From NCBI RefSeq assembly GCF_023283925.1, contig NZ_JAKIKX010000002.1, positions 124,001 through 188,000 on the forward strand: 64,000 nucleotides of DNA. Reading direction: 5' to 3'. The position numbers and the translations under genes were made by a program. Below are positions 48,520 to 58,242 of this stretch, in pieces (within the stretch, counting starts at the first letter, position 1; every line of letters begins with the position of its first letter). The stretch comes from Shewanella marisflavi (GTDB taxonomy: Bacteria; Pseudomonadota; Gammaproteobacteria; Enterobacterales; Shewanellaceae). The notes under the pieces are model-generated. The model ran no database searches and was not told the DNA's origin. It was given only the letters and a program-made list of their open reading frames with translations.

Positions 48520-50187
48520 ATGACTGAATCTTTTGCTGATCTATTTGAACAATCCCTTCAACAACTTGAGTTCCGTCCAGGTTCTATCGTTCGTGGTACT
48601 GTCGTATCAATCCAGAACGGTATGGTACTGGTTGACGCAGGTCTTAAGTCTGAAAGCCCAATCCCAGCTGAGCAATTCAAAAACGCTCAAGGCGTTCTAG
48701 AAATCGCAGTTGGCGACGAAGTTGACGTAGCCCTAGACTCTGTTGAAGACGGTTTCGGTGAAACTCAACTTTCTCGTGAGAAAGCTAAGCGTCACGAAGC
48801 TTGGATCGTTCTAGAAAAAGCTTACGAAGATGCTGAAACTGTAATCGGTGTCATCAATGGTAAGGTTAAAGGCGGTTTCACCGTTGAACTAAACGGTATC
48901 CGTGCGTTCCTACCAGGTTCTCTAGTTGACGTTCGCCCAGTTCGCGACACTGCTCACCTAGAAAACAAAGAACTAGAATTCAAGGTTATCAAGCTAGACC
49001 AGAAGCGTAACAACGTTGTTGTTTCTCGTCGTGCTGTTATCGAATCAGAAAGCAGTGCAGAGCGTGATGCGCTACTTGAAAACCTACAAGAAGGTCAAGC
49101 CGTTAAGGGTATCGTTAAGAACCTGACTGACTACGGTGCATTCGTTGACCTAGGTGGCGTAGACGGTCTTCTACATATCACAGATATGGCTTGGAAGCGC
49201 GTTAAGCACCCATCTGAAATCGTCAACGTTGGTGACGAAATCAACGTTAAAGTACTTAAGTACGATCGTGAGCGCACTCGCGTTTCACTAGGTCTTAAGC
49301 AACTTGGCGAAGATCCATGGTTAGAAATCAGCAAGCGCTACCCAGAAAACACTAAGTTAACTGGTCGCGTCACTAACCTAACTGACTACGGCTGCTTCGT
49401 TGAAATCGAAGAAGGCGTTGAAGGTCTAGTACACGTTTCTGAAATGGATTGGACTAACAAGAACATCCACCCATCTAAGGTTGTTAACCTAGGTGACGAA
49501 GTTGAAGTTCTAGTGTTAGACATCGATGAAGAGCGTCGTCGTATTTCTCTAGGTCTTAAGCAGTGTAAGACTAACCCATGGGATGACTTCGCAGAGCGTT
49601 ATGCTAAAGGCGACAAAGTTACTGGTAAGATCAAGTCAATCACTGACTTCGGTATCTTCATCGGTCTTGACGGTGGCATCGACGGTCTAGTTCACCTATC
49701 TGATATCTCTTGGAACGGTACTGGCGAAGAAGCTGTATCTGACTACAAGAAGGGCGACGAAATCAGTGCAGTTGTACTGTCAGTTGACCCAGAGCGTGAG
49801 CGTATCAGCCTAGGTGTTAAGCAGACTGAAGACGATCCTTTCAATGCATATCTTGCAGATAAGAAGAAAGGTGCTATCGTAACTGGTACTGTTACAGCAG
49901 TAGACGCGAAAGGTGTAACTATCGAGTTGGCTGACACCGTAGAAGGTTACCTACGTGTTTCTGACATCTCTCGTGAGCGCATCGAAGATGCATCTACTGT
50001 ATACTCAGTAGGTGACACTGTTGAATCTAAGTTCATGGGTGTTGATCGCAAGAACCGTTCAATCAGCCTGTCTATCAAAGCGAAAGACGAAGCTGATGAG
50101 AAGGAAGCGATGGCTAACTTGAACAAGCAAGATGACGTTGCTATGAGCAATGCCATGGCTGAAGCGTTCAAAGCGGCTCGCAAATAA
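48520..50187 (+). CDS. rpsA: 30S ribosomal protein S1
   Basis: Ribosomal protein S1 of 555 residues, which binds mRNA and unfolds it on the 30S subunit. Six S1 (OB-fold) repeats are visible; each later one begins near a G-x-V-x-x-[IL]-x-[DK]-[YF]-G pattern (for example [43 protein letters not shown] and [22 protein letters not shown]). Codon choice is extreme, with Leu as CTA or CTT, Pro as CCA and Arg as CGT, consistent with very high expression and different from neighbouring genes. It lies between cmk and ihfB. Confidence 0.98.
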   Translation: MTESFADLFEQSLQQLEFRPGSIVRGTVVSIQNGMVLVDAGLKSESPIPAEQFKNAQGVLEIAVGDEVDVALDSVEDGFGETQLSREKAKRHEAWIVLEKAYEDAETVIGVINGKVKGGFTVELNGIRAFLPGSLVDVRPVRDTAHLENKELEFKVIKLDQKRNNVVVSRRAVIESESSAERDALLENLQEGQAVKGIVKNLTDYGAFVDLGGVDGLLHITDMAWKRVKHPSEIVNVGDEINVKVLKYDRERTRVSLGLKQLGEDPWLEISKRYPENTKLTGRVTNLTDYGCFVEIEEGVEGLVHVSEMDWTNKNIHPSKVVNLGDEVEVLVLDIDEERRRISLGLKQCKTNPWDDFAERYAKGDKVTGKIKSITDFGIFIGLDGGIDGLVHLSDISWNGTGEEAVSDYKKGDEISAVVLSVDPERERISLGVKQTEDDPFNAYLADKKKGAIVTGTVTAVDAKGVTIELADTVEGYLRVSDISRERIEDASTVYSVGDTVESKFMGVDRKNRSISLSIKAKDEADEKEAMANLNKQDDVAMSNAMAEAFKAARK

Positions 50188-50259
50188 TTCGCCTGAAGTT
50201 CGGGGATGGCAACATCCCCGCTAGGTGACTGTGTTTGGCTTGATTATAGAGGGTACAGG

Positions 50260-50547
50260 ATGACTAAATCCGAACTGATCGAAAAACTTGCCAGTAGGCA
50301 GTCGCAGCTGTCGGCAAAAGAAGTAGAAAGCGCTATTAAAGAGATGTTGGAGCAGATGGCAACAACATTAGAAGGCGGGGACCGTATCGAGATCCGTGGC
50401 TTTGGTAGTTTTTCCCTTCATTATCGTGCACCACGTACAGGTCGTAATCCTAAGACTGGGACTTCAGTTGAACTGGAAGGCAAGTATGTACCGCACTTTA
50501 AGCCTGGCAAAGAACTGCGTGAGCGCGTTGATGCTATCAACTCGTAA
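50260..50547 (+). CDS. ihfB: Integration host factor beta subunit
   Basis: IHF beta of 95 residues, which with IHF alpha bends DNA sharply. It has [23 protein letters not shown], then [29 protein letters not shown], which contains the DNA-intercalating proline loop. The frame is open 18 codons upstream, but the ATG at 50260 is the family start. It follows rpsA by 72 bases, as in E. coli, and is followed by a terminator. Confidence 0.97.
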   Translation: MTKSELIEKLASRQSQLSAKEVESAIKEMLEQMATTLEGGDRIEIRGFGSFSLHYRAPRTGRNPKTGTSVELEGKYVPHFKPGKELRERVDAINS

Positions 50548-50561
50548 ATGACATTGTTTTA

Positions 50562-50587
50562 AAAGCCTCCGAAAGGAGGTTTTTTTA
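50562..50587 (+). terminator. Rho-independent terminator of ihfB
   Basis: CCTCC (50566-50570), GNRA-type loop GAAA, GGAGG (50575-50579), followed by seven T. Confidence 0.85.
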
Positions 50588-50669
50588 TGTCTAAACTCCA
50601 GGTATGGCTAGCTAGTTCGTTAAAATTCTTGGATAATCAATCCATCACCACGGGTTTATGGAGAGTAAC

Positions 50670-50987
50670 GTGAAGTCATTTATCGCGACTGTACTTGTCG
50701 CCCTATTTTTCGTCTTGGCTTTATTGTTTGGTGCACGCAACGAGCAACTGGTGACCATCAGTTATTTTGTGGCTCAGGGCGAATATCGTTTACCTGTCGT
50801 GCTTGGTGTGGTGTTTTTAGCAGGCTTCTTAGTCAGTTGGTTATTTGCCATCTACCATATCACCAAAGTCAGATTACAACTGCGTCGCGCCAATAAGAAA
50901 ATTGATCAGTTAGAAGCTAAACTTCCCGCTGAAGCGCTACCACCATCTTCTCAAATTGAACATCAAGCGAAGGAAGTAAACGCTTAA
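50670..50987 (+). CDS. lapA: Lipopolysaccharide assembly protein LapA (GTG start)
   Basis: Inner-membrane protein of 105 residues (YciS family) that works with LapB in controlling LpxC and LPS assembly. Two membrane segments (about 4-20 and 40-62) surround the conserved ARNEQLVTISYFVAQGEYRLP loop, followed by a cytoplasmic coiled-coil-like region (KVRLQLRRANKKIDQLEAKL). The start is a GTG at 50670; the in-frame ATG at 50658 is four codons earlier and less well aligned. lapB begins after a single base. Confidence 0.92.
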   Translation: MKSFIATVLVALFFVLALLFGARNEQLVTISYFVAQGEYRLPVVLGVVFLAGFLVSWLFAIYHITKVRLQLRRANKKIDQLEAKLPAEALPPSSQIEHQAKEVNA

Positions 50988-50988
50988 T

Positions 50989-52149
50989 ATGTTAGAGATT
51001 CTGTTTCTGTTGTTACCTATTGCCGCCGGTTATGGTTGGTATATGGGTCGCCGTAGTATCAGGCATAAGCAGAATAGTAAGCGTAAACAGTTAAGCCGTG
51101 ATTATTTTACCGGCCTAAACTTTCTTCTGTCGAACGAGTCAGATAAGGCTGTCGATCTCTTTATCTCCATGTTGGATGTGGATGATGACACTATTGATAC
51201 CCACCTATCTCTTGGTTCCCTGTTTCGTAAAAGGGGGGAGGTTGACCGCTCCATCCGAATTCACCAAAACCTAATCGCCCGTCCGACGCTGACCAATGAA
51301 CAGCGCGATATTGCTATGATGGAGCTAGGTAAAGATTATTTGGCTGCCGGTTTCTACGACAGAGCCGAAGAAATTTTCCTCAATTTGGTCCGCCAAGAGG
51401 ATCACAGCGAAGAAGCTGAAGATCAACTTATTGCCATCTATCAGGTGACCAAAGATTGGCAAAAAGCAATCGATATCATCAAGAGTTTGAAGCGTAAACG
51501 CCAGCAATCTCTAAAACACCTACAAGCACACCTCTATTGTGAATTGGCTGATGAAGCCTCCGACAGCGAGTTAAAACTAAAGCACTTGATGCAGGCCATC
51601 AAACAGGACCCCAAATGTGGGCGCGCTATGCTAAACGCTGCCAAGCTCTATCTGAATCAGCAAGATTATGGTCGCAGCAAAGAGATGCTAAACCGATTGA
51701 AAGAAGCCGATATCGAGATCTTCCCCGAAGCACTCGCCATCGCTAAAGAGGTCTATCAATCAACGGACGATCTCAGTGCCTACCGCGAGCTACTGCGTGA
51801 AGCGTTAGAGCAAGGGGCAGGTGCTAGCGTTGCGATCACCCTCGCACAGCAGATGATTACCCAAGGTGAGCAGCAAGATGCTGAAAAGCTGATACTTGAT
51901 GGTCTCTATCGTCATCCGACCATGAAAAGTTTCCAACATCTGATGAAAATGCAGATCCAGCACGCCGAAGATGGTCAAGCAAAACAGAGCCTGAACATGT
52001 TAGCCGAGCTGGTTGAGCAACAGATAAAATTCCGTCCTAGTTACCGCTGTATCGAGTGTGGATTCCCGTCACATACTCTCTATTGGCATTGCCCCTCTTG
52101 CAAGAGCTGGGGCACCATCAAGCGGATCCGTGGACTCGACGGGGAGTAA
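50989..52149 (+). CDS. lapB: LPS assembly/LpxC-regulating protein LapB
   Basis: LapB (YciM) of 386 residues. An N-terminal membrane anchor (LEILFLLLPIAAGYGWYMG) is followed by tandem TPR repeats (about residues 35-330, for example SLGSLFRKRGEVDRSIRIHQNL) and a C-terminal rubredoxin-like metal site with CIECG and CPSCKSW. It recruits FtsH to LpxC and so limits lipid A synthesis. It is in an operon with lapA and is followed by pyrF, as in E. coli. Confidence 0.96.
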   Translation: MLEILFLLLPIAAGYGWYMGRRSIRHKQNSKRKQLSRDYFTGLNFLLSNESDKAVDLFISMLDVDDDTIDTHLSLGSLFRKRGEVDRSIRIHQNLIARPTLTNEQRDIAMMELGKDYLAAGFYDRAEEIFLNLVRQEDHSEEAEDQLIAIYQVTKDWQKAIDIIKSLKRKRQQSLKHLQAHLYCELADEASDSELKLKHLMQAIKQDPKCGRAMLNAAKLYLNQQDYGRSKEMLNRLKEADIEIFPEALAIAKEVYQSTDDLSAYRELLREALEQGAGASVAITLAQQMITQGEQQDAEKLILDGLYRHPTMKSFQHLMKMQIQHAEDGQAKQSLNMLAELVEQQIKFRPSYRCIECGFPSHTLYWHCPSCKSWGTIKRIRGLDGE

Positions 52150-52184
52150 TGAAAGAATAATATGCAAAGCAACAGGAGAGCATA

Positions 52185-52880
52185 ATGAGCAACAAACCTA
52201 TTATAGTCGCGTTAGATTACGATAATAAATCCGAAGCTTTGCAGCTCATAGACCAGTTAGATCCCAATATGTGTCGTCTTAAGGTTGGCAAGGAGATGTT
52301 TACTCTCTTCGGCCCCGATCTGGTAAAAGAGATCCATAGTCGTGATTTTGACCTGTTCCTGGATCTTAAATTCCATGACATCCCCAACACAGTGGCTAAA
52401 GCGGTGACGGCGGCTGCAGAACTGGGCGTTTGGATGACGAATGTCCATGCCAGCGGTGGATTGGCTATGATGCAAGCCGCGCAAAAGGCACTGGAACCTT
52501 ATGGCGCTCAAGCACCGCTGCTGATCGCGGTCACCGTATTGACCTCGATGAGCGATGACGAGCTGGCACTGCTTGGGATTAATGTTCCAGCCGCTGAACA
52601 GGTTAAACGCTTAGCTTCGTTGACAAAGCAAGCCGGCCTTCACGGTATTGTGTGCTCGGCGCAAGAAGCCAGTATGCTAAAGGCAGAGTTTGGTCCAGAG
52701 TTCAAGCTAGTAACGCCAGGTATACGCCCGGCTGGTAGCGACAAGGGCGATCAGCACCGAGTGATGACGCCAACCGAGGCGCTGGCAGCGGGTTCTGACT
52801 ACCTGGTGATCGGCAGACCTATTACTAAAGCGGCTGACCCACTTGCGGCCCTGACGGCGATTCACGCGTCACTGAAATAG
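52185..52880 (+). CDS. pyrF: Orotidine 5'-phosphate decarboxylase
   Basis: PyrF of 231 residues, the last step of UMP synthesis. It has [13 protein letters not shown], the catalytic Lys/Asp array in [15 protein letters not shown], and the phosphate-binding [16 protein letters not shown]. The ATG follows AGGAGAG. It follows lapB with 35 bases between and is likely in the same transcript, the E. coli order. Confidence 0.97.
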   Translation: MSNKPIIVALDYDNKSEALQLIDQLDPNMCRLKVGKEMFTLFGPDLVKEIHSRDFDLFLDLKFHDIPNTVAKAVTAAAELGVWMTNVHASGGLAMMQAAQKALEPYGAQAPLLIAVTVLTSMSDDELALLGINVPAAEQVKRLASLTKQAGLHGIVCSAQEASMLKAEFGPEFKLVTPGIRPAGSDKGDQHRVMTPTEALAAGSDYLVIGRPITKAADPLAALTAIHASLK

Positions 52881-52945
52881 CTTGACCTTAAGGTGACAGG
52901 CTCCTAACTTAGCCCCTTACAAGCGCATATCAGGATGGAGTGACT

Positions 52946-53755
52946 ATGTTTGATTATCAAGGAAAAAATGTCTTTGTTGTCGGTGGAACCAGCGGCATCA
53001 ATTTAGGCATTGCTAAAGCCTTCGCCAGCGCAGGGGCCAATGTGGCAGTCGCCAGTCGTCGTCAAGAAAAGGTGGACGCCGCAGTAAAATCTCTGCAAGC
53101 AATTAACCCCAAGGGTAAGATGCTCGGTGTGAGTTTTGATGTGCGAGATCTCGATGCATTAAAGGCTGGTTTTAAGCATATCGCCGAGCAATATGAAACA
53201 CTGGATGTCTTGGTGAGCGGCGCAGCCGGAAACTTTCCCGCTGCTGCGGCAGATCTATCTGAAAATGGCTTTAAATCCGTTATGGACATCGATCTGCTTG
53301 GCAGCTTTCATGTATTGAAGCAGGCTTACCCCTTGATGTGCAGACCTGGCGGCGCAATAGTGCAGATCTCTGCGCCTCAGGCGTACATTGCCATGCCAAT
53401 GCAGTCACATGTTAGCGCCGCTAAGGCGGGCGTTGATATGTTGACTAAGAGTCTGGCGCTGGAATGGGGCAGAGAGGGGATTCGGGTCAATTCATTAGTC
53501 CCTGGTCCCATTGCCGATACAGAAGGGTTTAACCGATTAGCGCCAAGTGACGCCCTACAACAGGCCGTAGCCCATAGTGTCCCATTGCAACGTAATGGAC
53601 AATGCCAAGATGTTGCCAATGCCGCGCTGTTTATTGCATCGCCGCTGGCGAGTTATATCACAGGCACTATACTGCCGGTTGATGGCGGCTGGTCACTTGG
53701 CGGCGCCAGTATGGCCATGAGCGAATTGGGTAAGTTAGCCCAACGTAAAGAGTGA
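52946..53755 (+). CDS. Short-chain dehydrogenase, 2,4-dienoyl-CoA reductase (DECR2)-like
   Basis: SDR of 269 residues with the NADP motif VVGGTSGINLGIA. The SGAAGNFPAA segment and the VHAxSAK-like active site (SHVSAAKAGVDML) resemble peroxisomal 2,4-dienoyl-CoA reductase; the usual catalytic Tyr four residues before the Lys is replaced by Val. RVNSLVPGPIADTEGFNRL and the C-terminal glycine-rich tail agree with that group. The substrate is unproven. An in-frame GTG precedes it, but the ATG at 52946 follows GGAG. A second dienoyl reductase, FadH, is in the window. Confidence 0.85.
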   Translation: MFDYQGKNVFVVGGTSGINLGIAKAFASAGANVAVASRRQEKVDAAVKSLQAINPKGKMLGVSFDVRDLDALKAGFKHIAEQYETLDVLVSGAAGNFPAAAADLSENGFKSVMDIDLLGSFHVLKQAYPLMCRPGGAIVQISAPQAYIAMPMQSHVSAAKAGVDMLTKSLALEWGREGIRVNSLVPGPIADTEGFNRLAPSDALQQAVAHSVPLQRNGQCQDVANAALFIASPLASYITGTILPVDGGWSLGGASMAMSELGKLAQRKE

Positions 53756-53798
53756 AATCGACAGTGCCAAATGTGCTGTCATATGAGTGAGAAGATTA

Positions 53799-54341
53799 AT
53801 GGCAAATCCATTTCAAGAGCAATTATTAAAAGCTGGTCTCGTTAGTAAACAAAAAGTACGAGATGCCAAGACACAGAAACGCCGGGACAGAAAGGCTAAG
53901 GTCGATGATGGTTCCGAAGCATTAAAACAGGAGATCGCCGCTAAGAAGCAGGCGCAGATCGACAAAGATAAGGCGCTTAACGAGCAGCGTTTTGCCCAGG
54001 CGATGGAAAAGGGGCAGGTGAGAGGCCTTATCACTGAATTTAAGCGCTGTGCCATCGATTTGCCAAAAGATGGTGAACTTAAATTTAACTATACTTTAGG
54101 CACTAAGATCTATTCGGTATACGTCAACGAAAAGCTTCAGGGACAACTGTTAAATGGTCAGCTGGGTATCGTGCGCCACGAAGAGGTGAGTTATTTGGTG
54201 CCCCATAAACTTGCCGAACGGGTTAATTTACTGGTACCTGAGTGGTGTGGTTATCTCTGGCAACAAGATGATAATACCCAGCAGGTCGAGGAAGACGACC
54301 CTTACGCCGATTATGTCATCCCAGATGATCTGATGTGGTAA
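53799..54341 (+). CDS. yaiL: DUF2058 family protein (YaiL-like)
   Basis: Protein of 180 residues. It has the DUF2058 start MANPFQEQLLKAGLVSKQKVRDA, then a highly charged Lys/Arg/Glu-rich coiled-coil-like region (about residues 20-75), and a C-terminal domain (FNYTLGTKIYSVYVNEKLQGQLLNG). It resembles E. coli YaiL, suggested as a nucleoprotein or RNA-associated factor; function not established. The start is chosen by family alignment, with GAGAAG upstream. A terminator follows. Confidence 0.85.
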   Translation: MANPFQEQLLKAGLVSKQKVRDAKTQKRRDRKAKVDDGSEALKQEIAAKKQAQIDKDKALNEQRFAQAMEKGQVRGLITEFKRCAIDLPKDGELKFNYTLGTKIYSVYVNEKLQGQLLNGQLGIVRHEEVSYLVPHKLAERVNLLVPEWCGYLWQQDDNTQQVEEDDPYADYVIPDDLMW

Positions 54342-54353
54342 CGGATGATGCCT

Positions 54354-54386
54354 TAAAAAGCCTCGCACAAAATGCGGGGTTTTTTA
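54354..54386 (+). terminator. Rho-independent terminator of yaiL-like gene
   Basis: CCTCGCA (54361-54367) with TGCGGGG (54373-54379, one G-T pair), A-tract before and six T after. Confidence 0.8.
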
Positions 54387-54445
54387 TTGCCTGCGATAAG
54401 ACAATTTTCATGTAAAAGGCTTTATTCTCGAAGATAAGTAAGATA

Positions 54446-54467
54446 GATTAAAACAACTGTTTAAATC
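54446..54467. promoter_or_regulatory. Near-palindrome upstream of acyl-CoA dehydrogenase
   Basis: GATTAAAACAACTGTTTAAATC is a 22-base inverted repeat (nine of eleven positions symmetric) 20 bases before the gene. It has the AAACA-N-TGTTT look of a TetR/PsrA-type fatty-acid operator, but the regulator is not identified. Confidence 0.35.
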
Positions 54468-54487
54468 CTTCGTTTGAGAGAGTCAAA

Positions 54488-56239
54488 ATGAATCCATACC
54501 AGGCACCGTTAGCCGACATGAAATTTTTGTTAGAGCGCGTATTTGATGCGCCGCAAACTTGGGCCGAGTTACCGTCGGTTGCTGAGGTAGTCGATATGGA
54601 TACGGCTCTGGCTATCCTAGATGAGGCAGACAAGATCGCACGAGATCTTATCCATCCTATTAATCGTCCTGGTGATGAGCAAGGTGTTCGCTTCGAAGAT
54701 GCCAAAGTGATCACACCCGATGGCTATAAGGCGGTATATGACCAGTATGCCGAGGGGGGATGGGTAGGCCTATGCGGCGACCCTGAATTTGGCGGCATGG
54801 GCATGCCTAAGATGCTTGGGGTATTAGTTGATGAGATGGCCTACGGCGGCTGTAACGCCTTTACGCTTTACGGCTCGTTGACCGCTGGCGCCGCGCTGTG
54901 TATTAATGCACATGGCAGCGAAGACTTAAAAGAAAAATATCTACCTAATCTCTATTCGGGGCAATGGGCTGGTGCGATGGACATGACTGAGCCTCAGGCT
55001 GGCTCTGATCTGCGTAATATCCGCACTAAGGCTGTGCCTCAAGAGGATGGCAGTTATCTGATTTCAGGCAGTAAAATCTTCATTACCGGTGGTGACCACG
55101 ACCTTACCGAGAACGTCATTCACCTAGTGCTGGCTAAACTGCCGGATAGTAACGGCATCTCACTCTTTTTGGTGCCTAAGATTAAAGTGGATGACGATGG
55201 TAATTTAGGTGAAGCCAATGGCGTTAGCGTAGGTTCAATCGAACACAAAATGGGCCTCAAAGGCTCTGCCACTTGTGTGATGAATTACGATGAAGCGCAG
55301 GGATATCTCATCGGTAAGGCAAATCGCGGTTTAGTTTGTATGTTTACCATGATGAACTATGAGCGTCTAGCGATCGGCATACAAGGGCTGGGCACCTCAC
55401 AGGCTGCATATCAGATGGCCAGTGAATATGCCAAAGAGCGTTTGCAGGGGCAAGCCGCAGGCGGCTCTGATGCGATTAGCGACCCGATATTAGTACACGG
55501 TGATGTACGCCGTATGCTGTTAAATATCCGTTGCTACACAGAAGCTGGCCGAGCCTTGTCCGTCTTTACGGGACAGCAGTTGGATATTGCTAAGTTTGGG
55601 GAAGGTGAGGCGCAACAAAAGGCGGCGCGCTATGTTGGCCTGTTAACCCCAGTGGCTAAGGCATTCCTAAGCGATCGTGGTTTAGATGCCGCAGTGATGG
55701 CGCAGCAGGTCTTTGGTGGTCACGGCTATATTCGCGAAACTGGCATAGAGCAGCTGGTGCGTGATACCCGTATCGCCCAGATCTATGAAGGGACCAATGG
55801 TATTCAGGCCATTGACTTTTTGGGCAGAAAAACGACCGGAGACGATCTGCGTACCCTGAAAGAATTCATACAGGAAGCCAATAACGCCTTATCAGATCTG
55901 ACTCATGTATCAGCCGATGATAAAGCGTTGGTATCAAGCCGTTTCGACGCTTTGTTAGCCACGGCGCATTTCATTAATGAGCACAAGTTGACAAGTCCAG
56001 CATTGATCAACGCCAGCGCTGTTGATTTCCTCGATGCCTTTGGTCACCTGATCTATGGTTATTTCTGGTTGTTAATGGCCGATAAAGCTGCGGATCACCA
56101 TGATGTACAATTTGCCCAAACGAAACAGCAACTGGCGAACTTCTATCTTGCGAAACTACTGCCAAAGGTTGATTATCACCTTGCTCAGGTGAACGCTGGA
56201 GACACCAGTATCATGGCGATGGAAGCTGAGCAGTTTTAA
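54488..56239 (+). CDS. Acyl-CoA dehydrogenase (about 600-residue FadE-like type)
   Basis: FAD acyl-CoA dehydrogenase of 583 residues for the first step of beta-oxidation. It has GLCGDPEFGGMGMP, the FAD/substrate motif AMDMTEPQAGSDLRNIRTKA, GSKIFITGGDHD, QQVFGGHGYIRETGIEQLVRDTRI, and the catalytic Glu in QIYEGTNGIQAIDFLGRK. The C-terminal extension of about 130 residues is usual for this subgroup. Chain-length specificity is not predictable. A palindrome upstream suggests fatty-acid control. It is probably monocistronic. Confidence 0.93.
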   Translation: MNPYQAPLADMKFLLERVFDAPQTWAELPSVAEVVDMDTALAILDEADKIARDLIHPINRPGDEQGVRFEDAKVITPDGYKAVYDQYAEGGWVGLCGDPEFGGMGMPKMLGVLVDEMAYGGCNAFTLYGSLTAGAALCINAHGSEDLKEKYLPNLYSGQWAGAMDMTEPQAGSDLRNIRTKAVPQEDGSYLISGSKIFITGGDHDLTENVIHLVLAKLPDSNGISLFLVPKIKVDDDGNLGEANGVSVGSIEHKMGLKGSATCVMNYDEAQGYLIGKANRGLVCMFTMMNYERLAIGIQGLGTSQAAYQMASEYAKERLQGQAAGGSDAISDPILVHGDVRRMLLNIRCYTEAGRALSVFTGQQLDIAKFGEGEAQQKAARYVGLLTPVAKAFLSDRGLDAAVMAQQVFGGHGYIRETGIEQLVRDTRIAQIYEGTNGIQAIDFLGRKTTGDDLRTLKEFIQEANNALSDLTHVSADDKALVSSRFDALLATAHFINEHKLTSPALINASAVDFLDAFGHLIYGYFWLLMADKAADHHDVQFAQTKQQLANFYLAKLLPKVDYHLAQVNAGDTSIMAMEAEQF

Positions 56240-56261
56240 AGGCTAACCCGCTTTAGCTAAT

Positions 56262-56300
56262 AAAAACGCCTGAGGTGACGCATCATCTCGGGCGTTTTCT
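56262..56300. terminator. Bidirectional terminator between acyl-CoA dehydrogenase and dacB
   Basis: A sixteen-base interrupted stem (56263-56278 with 56283-56298), loop CGCA, with A and T tracts on either side. It touches the dacB stop. Confidence 0.8.
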
Positions 56301-57798
56301 ATTTTGAGCCATCAACCGCAGCGCTTTCTTCGAGGTTAGTCGCTTTACTGCCTACTTGCTGCTTGGTATCAAAAAGACTCTGTAAAAATAGCGCGCTGAA
56401 GGGGGCTAGACTCTCCTTTTTGCTTTTGCTGCTCTGGCCGTTTTCCAGTACGACAAATAGGAGTTGCTGTTTATCATAGGTATTGAGGAAACCCGCTAAG
56501 TTGTCGACGCCTTGCATCGAACCCGTCTTCGCGGCGACTCTCGTTTTTAGAGGCGCCTGCCGATAACCTCGTTTGTAGGTCAAGGTGCCACTTACGCCAG
56601 CGACGGGAAGGAGGTCAATCAGTTCGTCAAATCGCTCATCTTTAGCGACCACAGTCAATACCTGCGCCAGTTGCTGGGCTGAAAGCAGGTTATATCTGGA
56701 TAAACCGGAACCATCGATGATCTGTGCGTGGCTCAGGTCTATGCCTAAAGCCCCCAAAATAGCCTTAACAGCTTTCGCGCCGACAACAAAATTACCTGCC
56801 TGACGATAGTAGCTCGCGCCAATGGCTTTAAACAGGCTGTCGGCAATGAGATTGTCCGAGTCTTGTAGCATTACCTCTAAAAGCGCTGGCAAAGGGTTAG
56901 AATCATGGCTGGCTAATGTCGACAGCCCGGCGGGCAGGTGACTGGCCACAGCCAACTCACCTTTGAGTTTGATGTTCGCTGTCTTTAATAGCTGCGCCAT
57001 TGTCTGCTTAGCAAAGAGGGCTGGGTCATCAACTGCAATGGCAAGGTTAAGCGCCTTATCGCCGGGGTAGCAGCCACTCAGGTGGAAATGGTTATCAGGT
57101 AAGCGTGCCAGTCGAAGTTCGCAAAACGGCTCTTGCTGGGTTTTATCAAATTTAGCCGTGGTTGATACCTTGATGGGCTGGTAACGAGGAAACTTGAGTA
57201 TGCTATCGTTACTCGCCAGTTTTGGTTTAAGTTGACCTAGGACGCAATTTTGATTAATGACGAAGCTAGAGACGGGCGCTGCGTAACAGATCCCCAGGTC
57301 GTCCCAGACCCATCCTGGTGCACGTGTCTGTTCATCCGATTCACCGACAAGTAATAGATTGCCTTCAATTTGGCGTACTCCTTTATCGGCAAGCGCCTTG
57401 AGCAAGTCTCTCAGGTTTTCTGTGGTTAAAGTGGGATCGCCGCTAAAGAGAAGATAGAGATTGCCTTTGAGAGTGCCCTGATTTACTTTTGCCTTGGATT
57501 GAAAACGCGTCGTAAAACGAAATTCATCACCTAATTGGGCTTTGGCCGCAAGTGCGGTAAGCAACTTCTGAGTGCTGGCAGGTAAGAGTAGCGTGTCTGC
57601 GTTATGTTGATAGATAAGTGTATCGCTAGCAAGATCTTTGGCTATTACGGCAACTTGGGAATGAGGTGGCGCAATCACTGACATGAGATTATCGTAATAG
57701 CCATCGCCTTCACTTGGGGCAGCACTGAGCGAAGGCATAAAGAGTAGTGCGCCTAAAACAGCACCAGATATCCCGATTTTCTTAAACATCGATGTCAT
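56299..57798 (-). CDS. dacB: D-alanyl-D-alanine carboxypeptidase/endopeptidase DacB (PBP4)
   Basis: Periplasmic penicillin-binding protein of 499 residues. A signal peptide (about residues 1-27, cut after SLSAA) precedes the catalytic domain with SxxK at Ser75-Lys78 (PASTQKLL), SDN in QDSDNLIADSL and the KTG motif AAKTGSM. A large insertion domain between the first two motifs is typical of PBP4. It trims and cleaves peptidoglycan stem peptides. The ATG follows AAGGACG. It converges on the acyl-CoA dehydrogenase gene. Confidence 0.94.
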   Translation of the reverse strand: MTSMFKKIGISGAVLGALLFMPSLSAAPSEGDGYYDNLMSVIAPPHSQVAVIAKDLASDTLIYQHNADTLLLPASTQKLLTALAAKAQLGDEFRFTTRFQSKAKVNQGTLKGNLYLLFSGDPTLTTENLRDLLKALADKGVRQIEGNLLLVGESDEQTRAPGWVWDDLGICYAAPVSSFVINQNCVLGQLKPKLASNDSILKFPRYQPIKVSTTAKFDKTQQEPFCELRLARLPDNHFHLSGCYPGDKALNLAIAVDDPALFAKQTMAQLLKTANIKLKGELAVASHLPAGLSTLASHDSNPLPALLEVMLQDSDNLIADSLFKAIGASYYRQAGNFVVGAKAVKAILGALGIDLSHAQIIDGSGLSRYNLLSAQQLAQVLTVVAKDERFDELIDLLPVAGVSGTLTYKRGYRQAPLKTRVAAKTGSMQGVDNLAGFLNTYDKQQLLFVVLENGQSSKSKKESLAPFSALFLQSLFDTKQQVGSKATNLEESAAVDGSK

Positions 57799-57837
57799 TA
57801 ACGTCCTTGTATAGTTGTCGAGGCTAAGTTGTCGCGG

Positions 57838-58014
57838 CTAGTCATCTTGCTGAGGCTCATCTTTTTCCATGAGTCGATAGAGACGCAAGGTGACATAGAG
57901 CACCAGAATGATAAACAGTGGCAGGACGAAAAAACCAAGTTGCGCTTTAAAGTGAAATATCCCCCACGCGGCTAGTAGCGTCACGGCCAAGGTTAATAAA
58001 ATCTTTTTATTCAT
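57838..58014 (-). CDS. Small two-segment membrane protein
   Basis: Protein of 58 residues with two hydrophobic segments (about residues 4-20 and 27-46: LLTLAVTLLAAWGIF and LGFFVLPLFIILVLYVTL) and a basic then acidic tail (RLYRLMEKDEPQQDD). The ATG has AAGG at eight bases. It lies 39 bases upstream of dacB on the same strand, so the two may share a transcript. No family was recognised; the membrane pattern and the ribosome binding site support it as a real gene. Confidence 0.65.
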   Translation of the reverse strand: MNKKILLTLAVTLLAAWGIFHFKAQLGFFVLPLFIILVLYVTLRLYRLMEKDEPQQDD

Positions 58015-58242
58015 GTTGAGACCTTATATTTTCTGAGCCTGGCATTATATCGTGTTTTGCGATGCATCGACGTGACTTAAATAAGAATTAAGCTTTAGGC
58101 GCCTAACAAGCACCCATTTATCATCATTCTGTTTAATTTTAACGCGCTTTTGGGCTTAGACATTAGCCTGAAACAGAAAAGCCTTGCTCCAAACCACTTA
58201 AATCGGTAATTTCTACCCCTTAAGATTTGGGACGGGGCCAGT

